NCBI GenBank assembly: GCA_035530655.1
Contig: DATKUK010000026.1
Location: forward strand, 1-64,000
From: DATKUK01 sp035530655
Lineage (GTDB): Bacteria; Planctomycetota; Phycisphaerae; UBA1845; DATKUK01
DNA length: 64,000 nt
Direction of reading: 5' to 3'
In this document: in pieces, positions 53,917 to 62,560 of the stretch
How positions within the stretch are numbered: the first letter of the stretch is position 1
How the letters are laid out: the number at the start of each line of letters is the position of its first letter
Program-made: the position numbers and the translations under genes
Notes under the pieces: model-generated
What the model saw: the letters and a program-made list of their open reading frames with translations, nothing else
What the model was told of the DNA's origin: nothing
Databases searched by the model: none

Positions 53917-54461
53917 CGCGGCACGCGCGAGAGATAGTCCTCGTAGGAAGGCCCGAAACGCCTCCGCAGAAGCGGTTCCTCCACAAGCACAACCTGAAGG
54001 TGAGCGATGAGTATGGCCAGGAGAAACAGCAGAAACACGCCCGTGGAAGACAGCGCGACGGCCTCACCCAGCAACATGCCGAGCACACACGCTGCCACGG
54101 GGTTGCGCACCCGACGGTAGGGGCCATCGGCGACAAACTGCGTGGGCGGGTCGAACTCCACATAGGCGCCGCGCCCGCGCCGGCTCAGCAGGTAGGAAGA
54201 CCATACATAGGTAACGAGGCATGCGGCAAATACCAGCCACCCCAGAATTCGCGGCCAGCCAATCTCGACGTGACAGCTCGGCGCGTACACGTCCAGCCGA
54301 TACGCCGCCCACGGCAAGGCAAGCAGGACGGCCGACAGGAAGACCACGCCGTACACGGCCATACGTAGGGCCAAGGGAATGCGGCGCAGCAGGTTTCTCA
54401 CGAAGTCCGACTGCCGGCGGGATGGATCGTCGAATTCTCGACGGGCCTCGGCCATGCTCAT
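53880..54461 (-). CDS. Isoprenylcysteine carboxyl methyltransferase-like membrane protein
   Basis: 193 residues if started at ATG 54461; the longer open frame overlaps the ketosynthase gene. Four or five hydrophobic helices (LALRMAVYGVVFLSAVLLAL and others), then the ICMT/PEMT signature FVADGPYRRVRNPVAACVLG (the G-PY-RNP motif that binds SAM) and RRFGPSYEDYLSRVPRWIPR. It is a SAM-dependent methyltransferase acting at the membrane, on lipids, small thiols or isoprenoid groups. Its place between a ketosynthase III and an SDR hints at lipid or polyketide tailoring. Confidence 0.7.
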   Translation of the reverse strand: MSMAEARREFDDPSRRQSDFVRNLLRRIPLALRMAVYGVVFLSAVLLALPWAAYRLDVYAPSCHVEIGWPRILGWLVFAACLVTYVWSSYLLSRRGRGAYVEFDPPTQFVADGPYRRVRNPVAACVLGMLLGEAVALSSTGVFLLFLLAILIAHLQVVLVEEPLLRRRFGPSYEDYLSRVPRWIPRLLRRETR

Positions 54462-54529
54462 CGCCGCAGAAGGTATTGGCGCGTGCGAAGCGGACGGCAA
54501 CTCGGCACTGGCGCGTCCGCCGGGGACGG

Positions 54530-55684
54530 TTACCACCGTACGACAAAGCCGGCCGACATCCACTTACTCGATTCCACCGAATGGAGAACGACCAACTGTC
54601 CGGGTTGCAGTTCGCCCGAGCGAGCCATCTCATCAAGGTGCAGCAGAAGCGACGCCCCACCGCAGTAGCCCGTGCGCTGCGCGCGGAACTTTATCCGCTC
54701 GGGCGCAATACCGAGTCGCTCGACGAAGCGATCGATGTTTTCCTCATATAGCTGCTTCGTCGGGATCGAATAGACATAGTGAGGCACGGTCTTCGGATCC
54801 ACGTCGAGCGAGGATAGCATTCGCTCCACACCGTCACACAGCAGCGGACCGGCGTCACGATTGACGGCCGTGAAGTCCTGACTCAGATGGTGTTTTCCGC
54901 GCCCGTAGATGCTCGTGATCGGATCACCGTCCTCGGTGAGATCGGCGACGCTGCCGCCCGCGGTCATGCCCGGCTGACGTTTGCCCCCGATCGATTCCAC
55001 GAACGTACCCATAACTTCATGTGGTACGTACTCGCGGCCATCACCCTCGATCGCTTCCAGGAACACCGAGCCGCTTGCATCGGCCAGGATGTACCGCAAC
55101 GCCGCCTGCGTCTTGGTCATCTGCTTCTGGTTGAAGTAGCAACTGCGGAGATTCACGCTTGAAAACTGCACGTAGCTAACCAAAGCGGTCTGATATCGGC
55201 CGGTTCGCAGGGCGTCGTAGGCCACCTGGACCGACTTGCCCACCCCCGTGCAGTTGGAGTGAATCTCCATCTCCGCACAGCTTTCGATGCCCAGCAACTC
55301 CTGGAGGATGGTCGAGGTGGGCGGCGTCATCTGATCGTAGTTGGGGCTGGACAGAACCAGTAAGTCCACCTCGGCAGGTGTCTTGCCGGCGTCGGTGATG
55401 GCACGACGTGCCGACTCCTCCGCCATGGTGGCTACGGTGTGCGTGAGCCTGTGCGTTTTCGGATCGATGGCGAAGTGCCGACTGTCGATGCCGCCGCGCG
55501 CCAGGATTTGAGGCCCGACCATATCGATGAACTTGCGGACGCGAGGAGGCGCGTCGTTGAGAGGTCCCAGCACCTCCTCAAGCCGGTCGTTCGGCACCGG
55601 ATCGTTCGGGAGAAAGGAGCCCGTTCCAGTAATGCGTACCCGTATCAAAGGCGTGCTCTGGCTTGAGTTAAATTGTCGTCCCAC
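54530..55684 (-). CDS. 3-oxoacyl-ACP synthase III family protein (FabH/OleA-like)
   Basis: 384 residues. Thiolase fold. The catalytic cysteine C145 lies in IHSNCTGVGKS, with GTGSFLPNDPVPN as the FabH-type start and VDLLVLSSPNY ahead of it. A C-terminal half with HYVYSIPTK and CGGASLLLHLDEM supplies the other active-site loop. It condenses an acyl-CoA/ACP starter with an extender, or two acyl-CoAs as in OleA. It is the first gene of a leftward operon with the methyltransferase and the SDR, which suggests a specialised lipid or polyketide product. The substrate is unknown. Confidence 0.8.
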   Translation of the reverse strand: MGRQFNSSQSTPLIRVRITGTGSFLPNDPVPNDRLEEVLGPLNDAPPRVRKFIDMVGPQILARGGIDSRHFAIDPKTHRLTHTVATMAEESARRAITDAGKTPAEVDLLVLSSPNYDQMTPPTSTILQELLGIESCAEMEIHSNCTGVGKSVQVAYDALRTGRYQTALVSYVQFSSVNLRSCYFNQKQMTKTQAALRYILADASGSVFLEAIEGDGREYVPHEVMGTFVESIGGKRQPGMTAGGSVADLTEDGDPITSIYGRGKHHLSQDFTAVNRDAGPLLCDGVERMLSSLDVDPKTVPHYVYSIPTKQLYEENIDRFVERLGIAPERIKFRAQRTGYCGGASLLLHLDEMARSGELQPGQLVVLHSVESSKWMSAGFVVRW

Positions 55685-55970
55685 AGTAGTCGCAAGGTTC
55701 TGACTTCTAAGAGCTTACAACCACCCGTTTCACGAAAGCTGTGATTTTTGCGTGACGCAAACGGATTGTCAAGCGAAGGCCGCCAGCAGGCCTTCCCCCG
55801 GCCCGGCGTATCACCAAGCCCTCGCAGCTAAACGCCCGGCCTCGCCACCTTCATGTCGGTAAAAGTTTGCAAAAAAAGGACTTATAATGGCATCACGGTG
55901 CCAGATCGGCAGGCGGGCGTCCGCCCAAACGACGGTGCCATTCTCCCGGCGATTGCGGTATTCTGGCCGG
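55685..55970. other. Divergent intergenic region
   Basis: About 285 bp between the ketosynthase operon and the GT-C gene cluster, expected to hold both promoters. I see no gene. Confidence 0.5.
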
Positions 55971-57821
55971 ATGTCGGTCGGCGCGACGCGGATTGTCCGA
56001 TCTGCAGCGAAGAAAGGTGCCACGCTTTTGTCCAGGCTGCAAACGCTTCTGCTCCACCGTGGTTTGGTACCCCTGCTAGCGACCGCCGCTGTCGTGCTGT
56101 CTTTGCCGGCGATGTGGGTCGGGTGGCTGGCCGATGATCACTGGCATCGCGCTGCGGTTCTGGAGCCTTCCGCATTGCCGTATAGCGCCCGCCTCGCACC
56201 CACATGCCCTCTCGATCTGTTCCGCTTTCTCGACGGTGATCCGCAGCGTACCGGGCTGATGATGGACATGGGCGTGGTGCCCTGGTGGACGTATGCGAAG
56301 GCTAAAGTAGCATTCTGGCGACCCCTTGCTGCGGCTACACACTGGCTCGACTTTCGTTGCTGGCCCGGCAGCCCGGCAGCAGCCCACGCGCAAAGCCTGC
56401 TCTGGTTCGCTCTTCTGGTAGGAGGGGTAGGTGTACTTTACCGTCGAATCATGGGCCTTACGGTAGCCGCAGGACTGGCGACGGTGCTGTACGCGATTGA
56501 CGATGCCCACGGCACGGCCGTCGGCTTTGTGGCAAATCGAAACGCACTGATGGCTGCATTCTTCGGTGTTCTGGCCCTGGTGGTGCACGATCGATGGCGT
56601 CGCGACGGGTGGCGTGCCGGCGTGTTGCTCGGTCCGCTGCTGCTTGCGATGAGCCTGCTATCGGCCGAAGCGGGGGCGGCGACCGTTGCCTATCTGCTGG
56701 CCCATGCCGTCTTTGTGGACCGCGCGTCGTGGGTACGTCGGCTGCTGGCCTTACTGCCGTACCTGCTCGTCGTCGTCGCATGGCGCGTTCTGTGGGTGCT
56801 GGTAGGCTACGGAGTGTATTCCGGCGTGCAGTTCTACGTCGACCCGACCGGCGAGCCGCTTCGCTATGCATTGGCGGCGGTGCAGCGCGCGCCGCTTCTG
56901 TTGCTCGGACAATGGGGGTTTCCACCATCGGACGCGGCCATCTTTCTGGGCGACTACGGTCAGCGTCTGCTGTCGATTGGTGCGACAGCACTTGTCGTGC
57001 TGATCGGCTTGGCCGTCGTGCCGGTGCTGCGCAGGAGCAGCAACGCACGTTTCTGGGCAGGCGGTATGATCCTGTCGCTTCTGCCGGTCTGCGCAACCCT
57101 GCCGATGGATCGCTTGCTGACATTCGTCGGAATCGGCGCCTTCGGTTTGATAGGCGAGTTCCTGCATGCGTGGTGGAGCGGATCGCGGCCACCGCGGGGG
57201 CGCTGGGCGCAGGGCGCAACCCGTCCGGTCGCGGTGGCGCTGGTGGCGGTTCACCTGATCGCGGCGCCGATATTTCTGCCGTTTCGGGCGGGCAATCCAA
57301 TGGGCCCCAACAGACTGGTGAAAGCCTTCCACGTAACCACACCGATGGGTCCGCAAGTCGAACATCAGGATGTCGTGATCGTCAACGGGCCGGTCGCGAT
57401 GCTTGCCGGTTACGTCCAGCCCATGCGGGCGCTGGAAGGCGAGCCCGTCCCGCGACATGTCCGCATACTTGGTCCGAGTCAGGCAGCCGTCGACGTGCGT
57501 CGCGTCGACGAGAGAACGCTGGTGCTGAGACCGGACGGCGGATATCTTGCGTGGCCTTATGACGAGGGCTTCCGCGGGACAGACCATGCCATGGCGCTGC
57601 ACGAGCGTGTGGAGCTGCCCGGCATGACAGCGCAGGTGACCGATCTGACCTCCGACGGGCGCCCGGCCGAGGTGGCCTTCCGCTTTGCGGCGTCGCTGAC
57701 AGACCGACAGTTTCGCTGGCTGTGTTGGGATACGCAAAGCCGCACGTACGTCCCATTCGTGCCTCCGCCGGTCGGTGAAGCGGTCAGACTGCCGCGTTGC
57801 TGGTGGCGGCCACTGTCGTAA
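55971..57821 (+). CDS. Polytopic membrane protein, GT-C glycosyltransferase-like
   Basis: 616 residues from ATG 55971 (MSVGATRIVRSAAKKGA). An N-terminal hydrophobic helix is followed by WLADDHWHRA, the acidic DD/DH motif in the first periplasmic loop of GT-C enzymes. About ten further transmembrane helices follow, then a soluble C-terminal domain (about 440-610: VIVNGPVAMLAGYVQPMRAL and ELPGMTAQVTDLTSD). A relative follows directly, with overlapping ends. Probably transfers a sugar from a lipid carrier to surface glycans or proteins. Confidence 0.6.
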   Translation: MSVGATRIVRSAAKKGATLLSRLQTLLLHRGLVPLLATAAVVLSLPAMWVGWLADDHWHRAAVLEPSALPYSARLAPTCPLDLFRFLDGDPQRTGLMMDMGVVPWWTYAKAKVAFWRPLAAATHWLDFRCWPGSPAAAHAQSLLWFALLVGGVGVLYRRIMGLTVAAGLATVLYAIDDAHGTAVGFVANRNALMAAFFGVLALVVHDRWRRDGWRAGVLLGPLLLAMSLLSAEAGAATVAYLLAHAVFVDRASWVRRLLALLPYLLVVVAWRVLWVLVGYGVYSGVQFYVDPTGEPLRYALAAVQRAPLLLLGQWGFPPSDAAIFLGDYGQRLLSIGATALVVLIGLAVVPVLRRSSNARFWAGGMILSLLPVCATLPMDRLLTFVGIGAFGLIGEFLHAWWSGSRPPRGRWAQGATRPVAVALVAVHLIAAPIFLPFRAGNPMGPNRLVKAFHVTTPMGPQVEHQDVVIVNGPVAMLAGYVQPMRALEGEPVPRHVRILGPSQAAVDVRRVDERTLVLRPDGGYLAWPYDEGFRGTDHAMALHERVELPGMTAQVTDLTSDGRPAEVAFRFAASLTDRQFRWLCWDTQSRTYVPFVPPPVGEAVRLPRCWWRPLS

Positions 57822-59632
57822 GTGTGACGAGCGCGTTTCGCAACGGGCCGCTGGCTGGCCCCGTGCTCGCGTTGGGATCGACACCGGTGATACCGATCTT
57901 GCCCAAAGCTCGCCTCGGGGTGCTCGTGCTGGTAGCCATTCCCTGCGTCGCGAGCCTGTGGGCGGGCTTCTTTGTTGACGATTACGTGCTGATCGAGATC
58001 GCCCACGACACACCGTGGGGCGCCGATCTGGTCGCCAGCAACTTTGACATCGATGCGACCCGACTCACTGATGGATGGCTACCCGATTCCCTGGCGAGCT
58101 TCCGCCTCCGCTTCTTCCGCCCTGCGGTTATTGCCCTGTTCAAGATCGATTGGGTGCTCTACGGGCTGCACCCGGCGGGTTACCACCTTACCAATCTCGT
58201 GCTGCATCTGCTGATGACCTATTCGATCATGGTGCTGGTGCGGCCCTGGGTCGATGGCGAAAGACAGGCGTTGCTGACGGGACTGCTTTTCGGTCTCATG
58301 CCGCACAGCTTCACGGCCGTGGTGTGGCTGGCCGGGCGGACGAGCCTTATGGCCAGCCTGATGGTGGTATGGTGCTACCTGGCCTTTCGACGTCACGTCG
58401 AAACGGGGTCGCGGTGGGCGGGCGCGGCGTCGGTGGTTGCGCTGCTGGTGGCGCTGGCCAGCAAAGAAACGGGGCTGGTCGCACCGCTGCTGATCGCGAC
58501 GTGCATGCCCAAGCGGCCCTGGAAGCGAAAGCTGTTTTGGGTGTTGACCGCATTGGCGCTGCTATACCTTCTCGGGCGAGCGACCGTCTGGGGCTGGGGC
58601 ACCTTTCAGGGACTGCCCACATTCGGCATGCCCGACGATTGGGCGGGCAGAATTTGCTTTGTGTGGCTTAAGGCGGCTGAAACCTTTCTTTCGCTGGCTC
58701 TGCAACTTCCGCATCACCACGTGTTTCACACCGAGGCGGCGAAATCGGCCTGGCTGTTTGGAGGTATCTCGGTTCTCGCGGTCGTCGTCGGGTTCATCGT
58801 ATGGCGGCGGTTGCGGCGAGAGCCGGCGGGCCGTTGGATCCTCGGTTGGTGCGTCGTGTCATCGCTGGTCACGTTTCCGGTGGCCCCGATGGCCCACTAT
58901 CTCTACCTGGCCCAGGCCGGTGGGGCGCTAGGCATGGTGCTGTTCTGGCAAGCCAGGCGCGGTGATCCGCGATGGCGCGTCCGGTTGGGTGTGGCCGCGT
59001 GGGCCCTGCTGCTGGCAATCGGGGCGACCTGTTACGTGGGCTCCAGCATGCTGAGTCGCAGCCAGGCCGCCATGGTCACGGGTGCCCGCGAGCGGATGGC
59101 CCGAGCGGCGAAGGACTTGCGCCCAGGCGGGACGCTCGCGCTGGTGGATCCGCACCTGCTTCACATTCACCTTGCCCCGGCGTTTCGCCTACAGACCGAG
59201 CGCAGCGACGTGAAGATCGTGTGGCTAAATGTGTCCAACACGCTTCTGGTGCCCAAGCCTTCAGAACTTCAGCACATCGACGAGCACACCGTTCGTCTGA
59301 CAGCCGTCGGACAGCCCTACCTGACCGATCTGGTAACTTGGGCGCTGCTGGAGGGCGTCGAGGTTGCACCGCTGGCGGAGGGGATGAGCGTGACGTGGCC
59401 GGACCCGCCCTACCGACTGACAGTGGCCAAGCTGGGCCCGCCGACGGATGCCCCGGTGCGCGGCGTGGAGCGGATTGACGTTCGTTTCGCCGACCCCATC
59501 GATGGGCAACACGTCGCTCTGGTGTGGTGCATCGAGCCGGGAGACATGGACAACGCGTTTTTCCGGTGGCTCTTGCGACGAGGCGACGAACTTAAGGACC
59601 GACACCGCCGTCGATCCACCTCGGCACCTTGA
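57797..59632 (+). CDS. Polytopic membrane protein, GT-C glycosyltransferase-like
   Basis: Up to 611 residues. It overlaps the previous gene by about 25 nt if started at TTG 57797; a GTG at 57824 is an alternative. LVLVAIPCVASLWAGFFVDD contains the GT-C first-loop acidic pair. It shows the same layout as the gene before it, with many membrane helices and a soluble tail ending in FADPIDGQHVALVWCIEPGD and FFRWLLRRGDE. The two are paralogues with the same C-terminal domain, so they may act as a pair in glycan assembly. Confidence 0.6.
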   Translation: MLVAATVVSVTSAFRNGPLAGPVLALGSTPVIPILPKARLGVLVLVAIPCVASLWAGFFVDDYVLIEIAHDTPWGADLVASNFDIDATRLTDGWLPDSLASFRLRFFRPAVIALFKIDWVLYGLHPAGYHLTNLVLHLLMTYSIMVLVRPWVDGERQALLTGLLFGLMPHSFTAVVWLAGRTSLMASLMVVWCYLAFRRHVETGSRWAGAASVVALLVALASKETGLVAPLLIATCMPKRPWKRKLFWVLTALALLYLLGRATVWGWGTFQGLPTFGMPDDWAGRICFVWLKAAETFLSLALQLPHHHVFHTEAAKSAWLFGGISVLAVVVGFIVWRRLRREPAGRWILGWCVVSSLVTFPVAPMAHYLYLAQAGGALGMVLFWQARRGDPRWRVRLGVAAWALLLAIGATCYVGSSMLSRSQAAMVTGARERMARAAKDLRPGGTLALVDPHLLHIHLAPAFRLQTERSDVKIVWLNVSNTLLVPKPSELQHIDEHTVRLTAVGQPYLTDLVTWALLEGVEVAPLAEGMSVTWPDPPYRLTVAKLGPPTDAPVRGVERIDVRFADPIDGQHVALVWCIEPGDMDNAFFRWLLRRGDELKDRHRRRSTSAP

Positions 59633-59636
59633 TCGC

Positions 59637-60494
59637 TTACGCGGGCAGGCTGGGATCGTCAACCTTGGCAGCCGCTGTGCTTCCGTCTGTCGTTGCGTTT
59701 TCGGGGGCCGGGCCGATCTGGGGATAGTCACCGCCCAGCACCGGTATCTTGGCCACGCGCTTGGCCGGCGAGCCCTCCCAAACTTCACCCGGGCCCACCT
59801 GCGTGTAGGGCAACAGAACCGCAGCGGCTGATATTACAGCTCCCTCGCCGATCGTTACACCAGGCGCGATCATCGCACCGGCGCCGACCATCACGTTGTC
59901 GTCCATTTCGACCCGCCGAATCAGCAGTCGTTTGCCCTCGAACAGGTGGGCCGAGATCACGCAGTTGACGCCGATGGTCACGTTTTTGCCCAGGTACGTG
60001 TAGTGTGGGTCGGTCATCAGGAAATTGTCGCCGACAATGACCGTTTTGCTGTGCGGGCCGAAGAGCCACCGGTAGAGAATATTGAAGGGGAAAATGAGAT
60101 TCGTGATCGCCGGGGCGAACAGCAGCATCCACGCCGGCTCAAAGCGGGCCTTAATCAGCAGAATGTTGAGCATGAAGATCACTACGTTGGGATCCTGAGC
60201 CCGATTTTCGTGGATACGGAACACGCCCTCCCGTGGTTTGGGCACGATCACGCGTAAGACCAACAGGCCCACCAGGTAGGCGAAGTTGAACAAAATGACC
60301 ATCGCCAGGACGAAGAGCACGCGCTGCCAGTTGGCCGCCAGATCCGGCCACCAGCGCCGCCACGCGACCATCACCGGCCACACAGCCGCGCCGACCAGCA
60401 GCAATTTGACCGTCAGATCGAGCGCAACGAAAGCGCGCAGACCGAGGTTGGCCTCCAGATCGGCCCCAATCCATTTGCGGCGGTTTCGAGCCAT
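59637..60494 (-). CDS. Hexapeptide-repeat acyltransferase with membrane N-terminus
   Basis: 285 residues from ATG 60494 (GGAG upstream). Two or three N-terminal membrane helices (LFVLAMVILFNFAYLVGLLV and others). Then a left-handed beta-helix of hexapeptide repeats (about 160-250: VIVGDNFLMTDPHYTYLGKN, VTIGVNCVISAHLFEGK, VMVGAGAMIAPGVTIGEGAV). Such proteins acetylate or otherwise acylate sugars or lipids. It is convergent with the GT-C gene before it, which suggests a role in surface-polysaccharide decoration. Confidence 0.75.
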   Translation of the reverse strand: MARNRRKWIGADLEANLGLRAFVALDLTVKLLLVGAAVWPVMVAWRRWWPDLAANWQRVLFVLAMVILFNFAYLVGLLVLRVIVPKPREGVFRIHENRAQDPNVVIFMLNILLIKARFEPAWMLLFAPAITNLIFPFNILYRWLFGPHSKTVIVGDNFLMTDPHYTYLGKNVTIGVNCVISAHLFEGKRLLIRRVEMDDNVMVGAGAMIAPGVTIGEGAVISAAAVLLPYTQVGPGEVWEGSPAKRVAKIPVLGGDYPQIGPAPENATTDGSTAAAKVDDPSLPA

Positions 60495-60799
60495 ACGCTC
60501 GTGTCTCCACGTTGCGCTGCTGCCATCCAGCGCCCGCAAGCATCGCGGCGCACGGCCAACGCGCTCGGGGTGTCAGCGGCGATGATAACCCAATTGCGGG
60601 GCCACAAGCCAGAGTCGCCTGCATGGCCAGCAACTTAGTCGCCTCCAGCTCCAAGCCGGCGCGGTTGGGATGCACCGGTATCACGGCGTTGGCAGGGCAT
60701 GGGCGATACGGGTACGATTCGAGCCTGCCGATCATCGGATAGGCCTTGGCGAGCTGTGTGCACCCACGCTCGGGCGTCGGGCTATCGGCGGGCTGACGA

Positions 60800-62560
60800 A
60801 TGGCGGATCACGAACCAATCGGCAACCTTGACGGCACGGACGCGGCTGTGATGGACACGACGACCACGCCGCACAGCAGCATGCTCAAGACGGTTCTGAT
60901 CGTTCTGGGCGTGGCGGGGCTGCTGGCGATCACGCGGCTGCCGAGCATCGGTTTCTACCCGCTCAACGCAAACGAGGCCATCCACGCGGCGTCGGCTGTG
61001 CGATGCAGCCAGACGGGTCAACTGCCGTACGTGGGCGCCGTCGGCAATGGGGGTCCGCTGCAAGACTGGCTGTATCAGCTCATCTTCTGGTTTGCCGGGG
61101 ACTACAACATCCCCGCAGTCCATTGGGTCGGTGCGTTGGTGGTTGCACTGAACACGGCGATGGTGTGGCACATCACGTCGCGCTGCTTCGGGCGCTATGC
61201 CGGTCCGTCCGGCGCGGCCTTATATCTGCTGGCGATGGGCAGTCGTTGGGAATACCTCTCGTTTACTTGCGAAATGCCCGCGAGCCTGTTTCTGGTGGCG
61301 GGCGCATGGCTGGTGCTGACGGCGCGTCGACCGGTTGGCCCGATCGGCTGTTTGCTGGCCGGCGTGCTGACGATGGGCGCAGCCGCTTTCCGACAGAACT
61401 GTCTGGTCGCTTATCCGGTTGTCGTTCTGGGGGTCGGTGCGCTGAGTTGGACGTATGACCGCCGTCTGTGGCCTGCGATAGGCCGGGCCGCCCTGGCTGC
61501 CTTGGGAGGAATGCTTCCCGTCGCTGCGGTCGTTCTGGTGTACGCGCGACACGACGCGTTGGGCGAACTGGCAGGCGGGTACTTCGGCTTCAACACGATG
61601 TATTACGTCAAGGCCATGCCGCGGGCTGCGGTGTGGGTGATCGTATCGCTGTGGCAGTTCTCGAAATGGCTGGACGACGCGGCGCTGATCACTCTGTTGG
61701 CGCTGATGGGCCTGGTCCCGGCCCTGTGGCGGGTGGGCGCAAGCAGCGGACCGCCCGACCATGTGCCGAACGTACACACACCGCGACCGCAGGGGCGGTA
61801 TCTGGCGATTCTGACAGTCGCACTGTTTGCGGGCGTATGTATCGGCCTGCGGTTCGGTCGCCATTACCGCATGCTCGACTGGCCTTTCACCGCCGCGCTG
61901 GCGGCCGGCGGATGGGTGCTGCTGCTCGGTCAGCTTCGCGAGCGCTACGCGCGTCTGACTTTCAGGCTCGCGGGCACCCTTGTGCTGGCTGCGCTGGGCC
62001 TTTGCGGCGACCACGCAATCTATGTGCCCGGACCGTGGGCGATCGTGATCGGCCCGGTCGACGCCGCGCCCTACGTGGCTGGGACCGCGTTTCGCCTTCG
62101 GGCGAACACCACGCCGCAGGACAGCCTGTTCGTCTGGGGCTGCCAGCCGCAGATCTACTTGCTCGCCCAGCGAAGGATGGCCACCCGCTTTGCCGACTGC
62201 AACCCGCAGGTGGGTCTGATCCAAATGGAAAACTCCTTCCCGCTCGATCAGGATCGCTCGGCCTGGGTCTGGCCCGACAGCTTCGAACAGATGATGGCCG
62301 ACCTTCGTGCGGATCCGCCTGCGTACGTGGTCGACGCGTCGCAGGATATGTCTTTTGCGTTGGGGCGCTATCCCATCGGCAAGTTCCCCGCGCTGGCGGA
62401 GTGGTTGGAGGCGGGTTACGTCTACGATTTTCAGGAGGGTGGCCAAGCGGAAAGCGTAATGGTCGTGTATCGCCGTCGCGATCGCGCCCCAACCGATCTG
62501 AGCCGCCCCGTGCCCTATAAGGCACATGGACGCCCCACATCGCCGGAGTGGAATCGGTGA
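60800..62560 (+). CDS. GT-C glycosyltransferase-like membrane protein
   Basis: 586 residues. A membrane helix is followed by LPSIGFYPLNANEAIHAASA, with the loop acidic residue typical of PMT/ArnT-like enzymes, then QDWLYQLIFWFAGDYNIPAV. About ten helices and a soluble C-terminal tail (FVWGCQPQIYLLAQRRMATR) follow. It is a tandem paralogue of the following gene, overlapping it by 4 nt (GTGA). The donor is probably polyprenyl-phosphate sugar; the acceptor is unknown. Confidence 0.65.
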   Translation: MADHEPIGNLDGTDAAVMDTTTTPHSSMLKTVLIVLGVAGLLAITRLPSIGFYPLNANEAIHAASAVRCSQTGQLPYVGAVGNGGPLQDWLYQLIFWFAGDYNIPAVHWVGALVVALNTAMVWHITSRCFGRYAGPSGAALYLLAMGSRWEYLSFTCEMPASLFLVAGAWLVLTARRPVGPIGCLLAGVLTMGAAAFRQNCLVAYPVVVLGVGALSWTYDRRLWPAIGRAALAALGGMLPVAAVVLVYARHDALGELAGGYFGFNTMYYVKAMPRAAVWVIVSLWQFSKWLDDAALITLLALMGLVPALWRVGASSGPPDHVPNVHTPRPQGRYLAILTVALFAGVCIGLRFGRHYRMLDWPFTAALAAGGWVLLLGQLRERYARLTFRLAGTLVLAALGLCGDHAIYVPGPWAIVIGPVDAAPYVAGTAFRLRANTTPQDSLFVWGCQPQIYLLAQRRMATRFADCNPQVGLIQMENSFPLDQDRSAWVWPDSFEQMMADLRADPPAYVVDASQDMSFALGRYPIGKFPALAEWLEAGYVYDFQEGGQAESVMVVYRRRDRAPTDLSRPVPYKAHGRPTSPEWNR

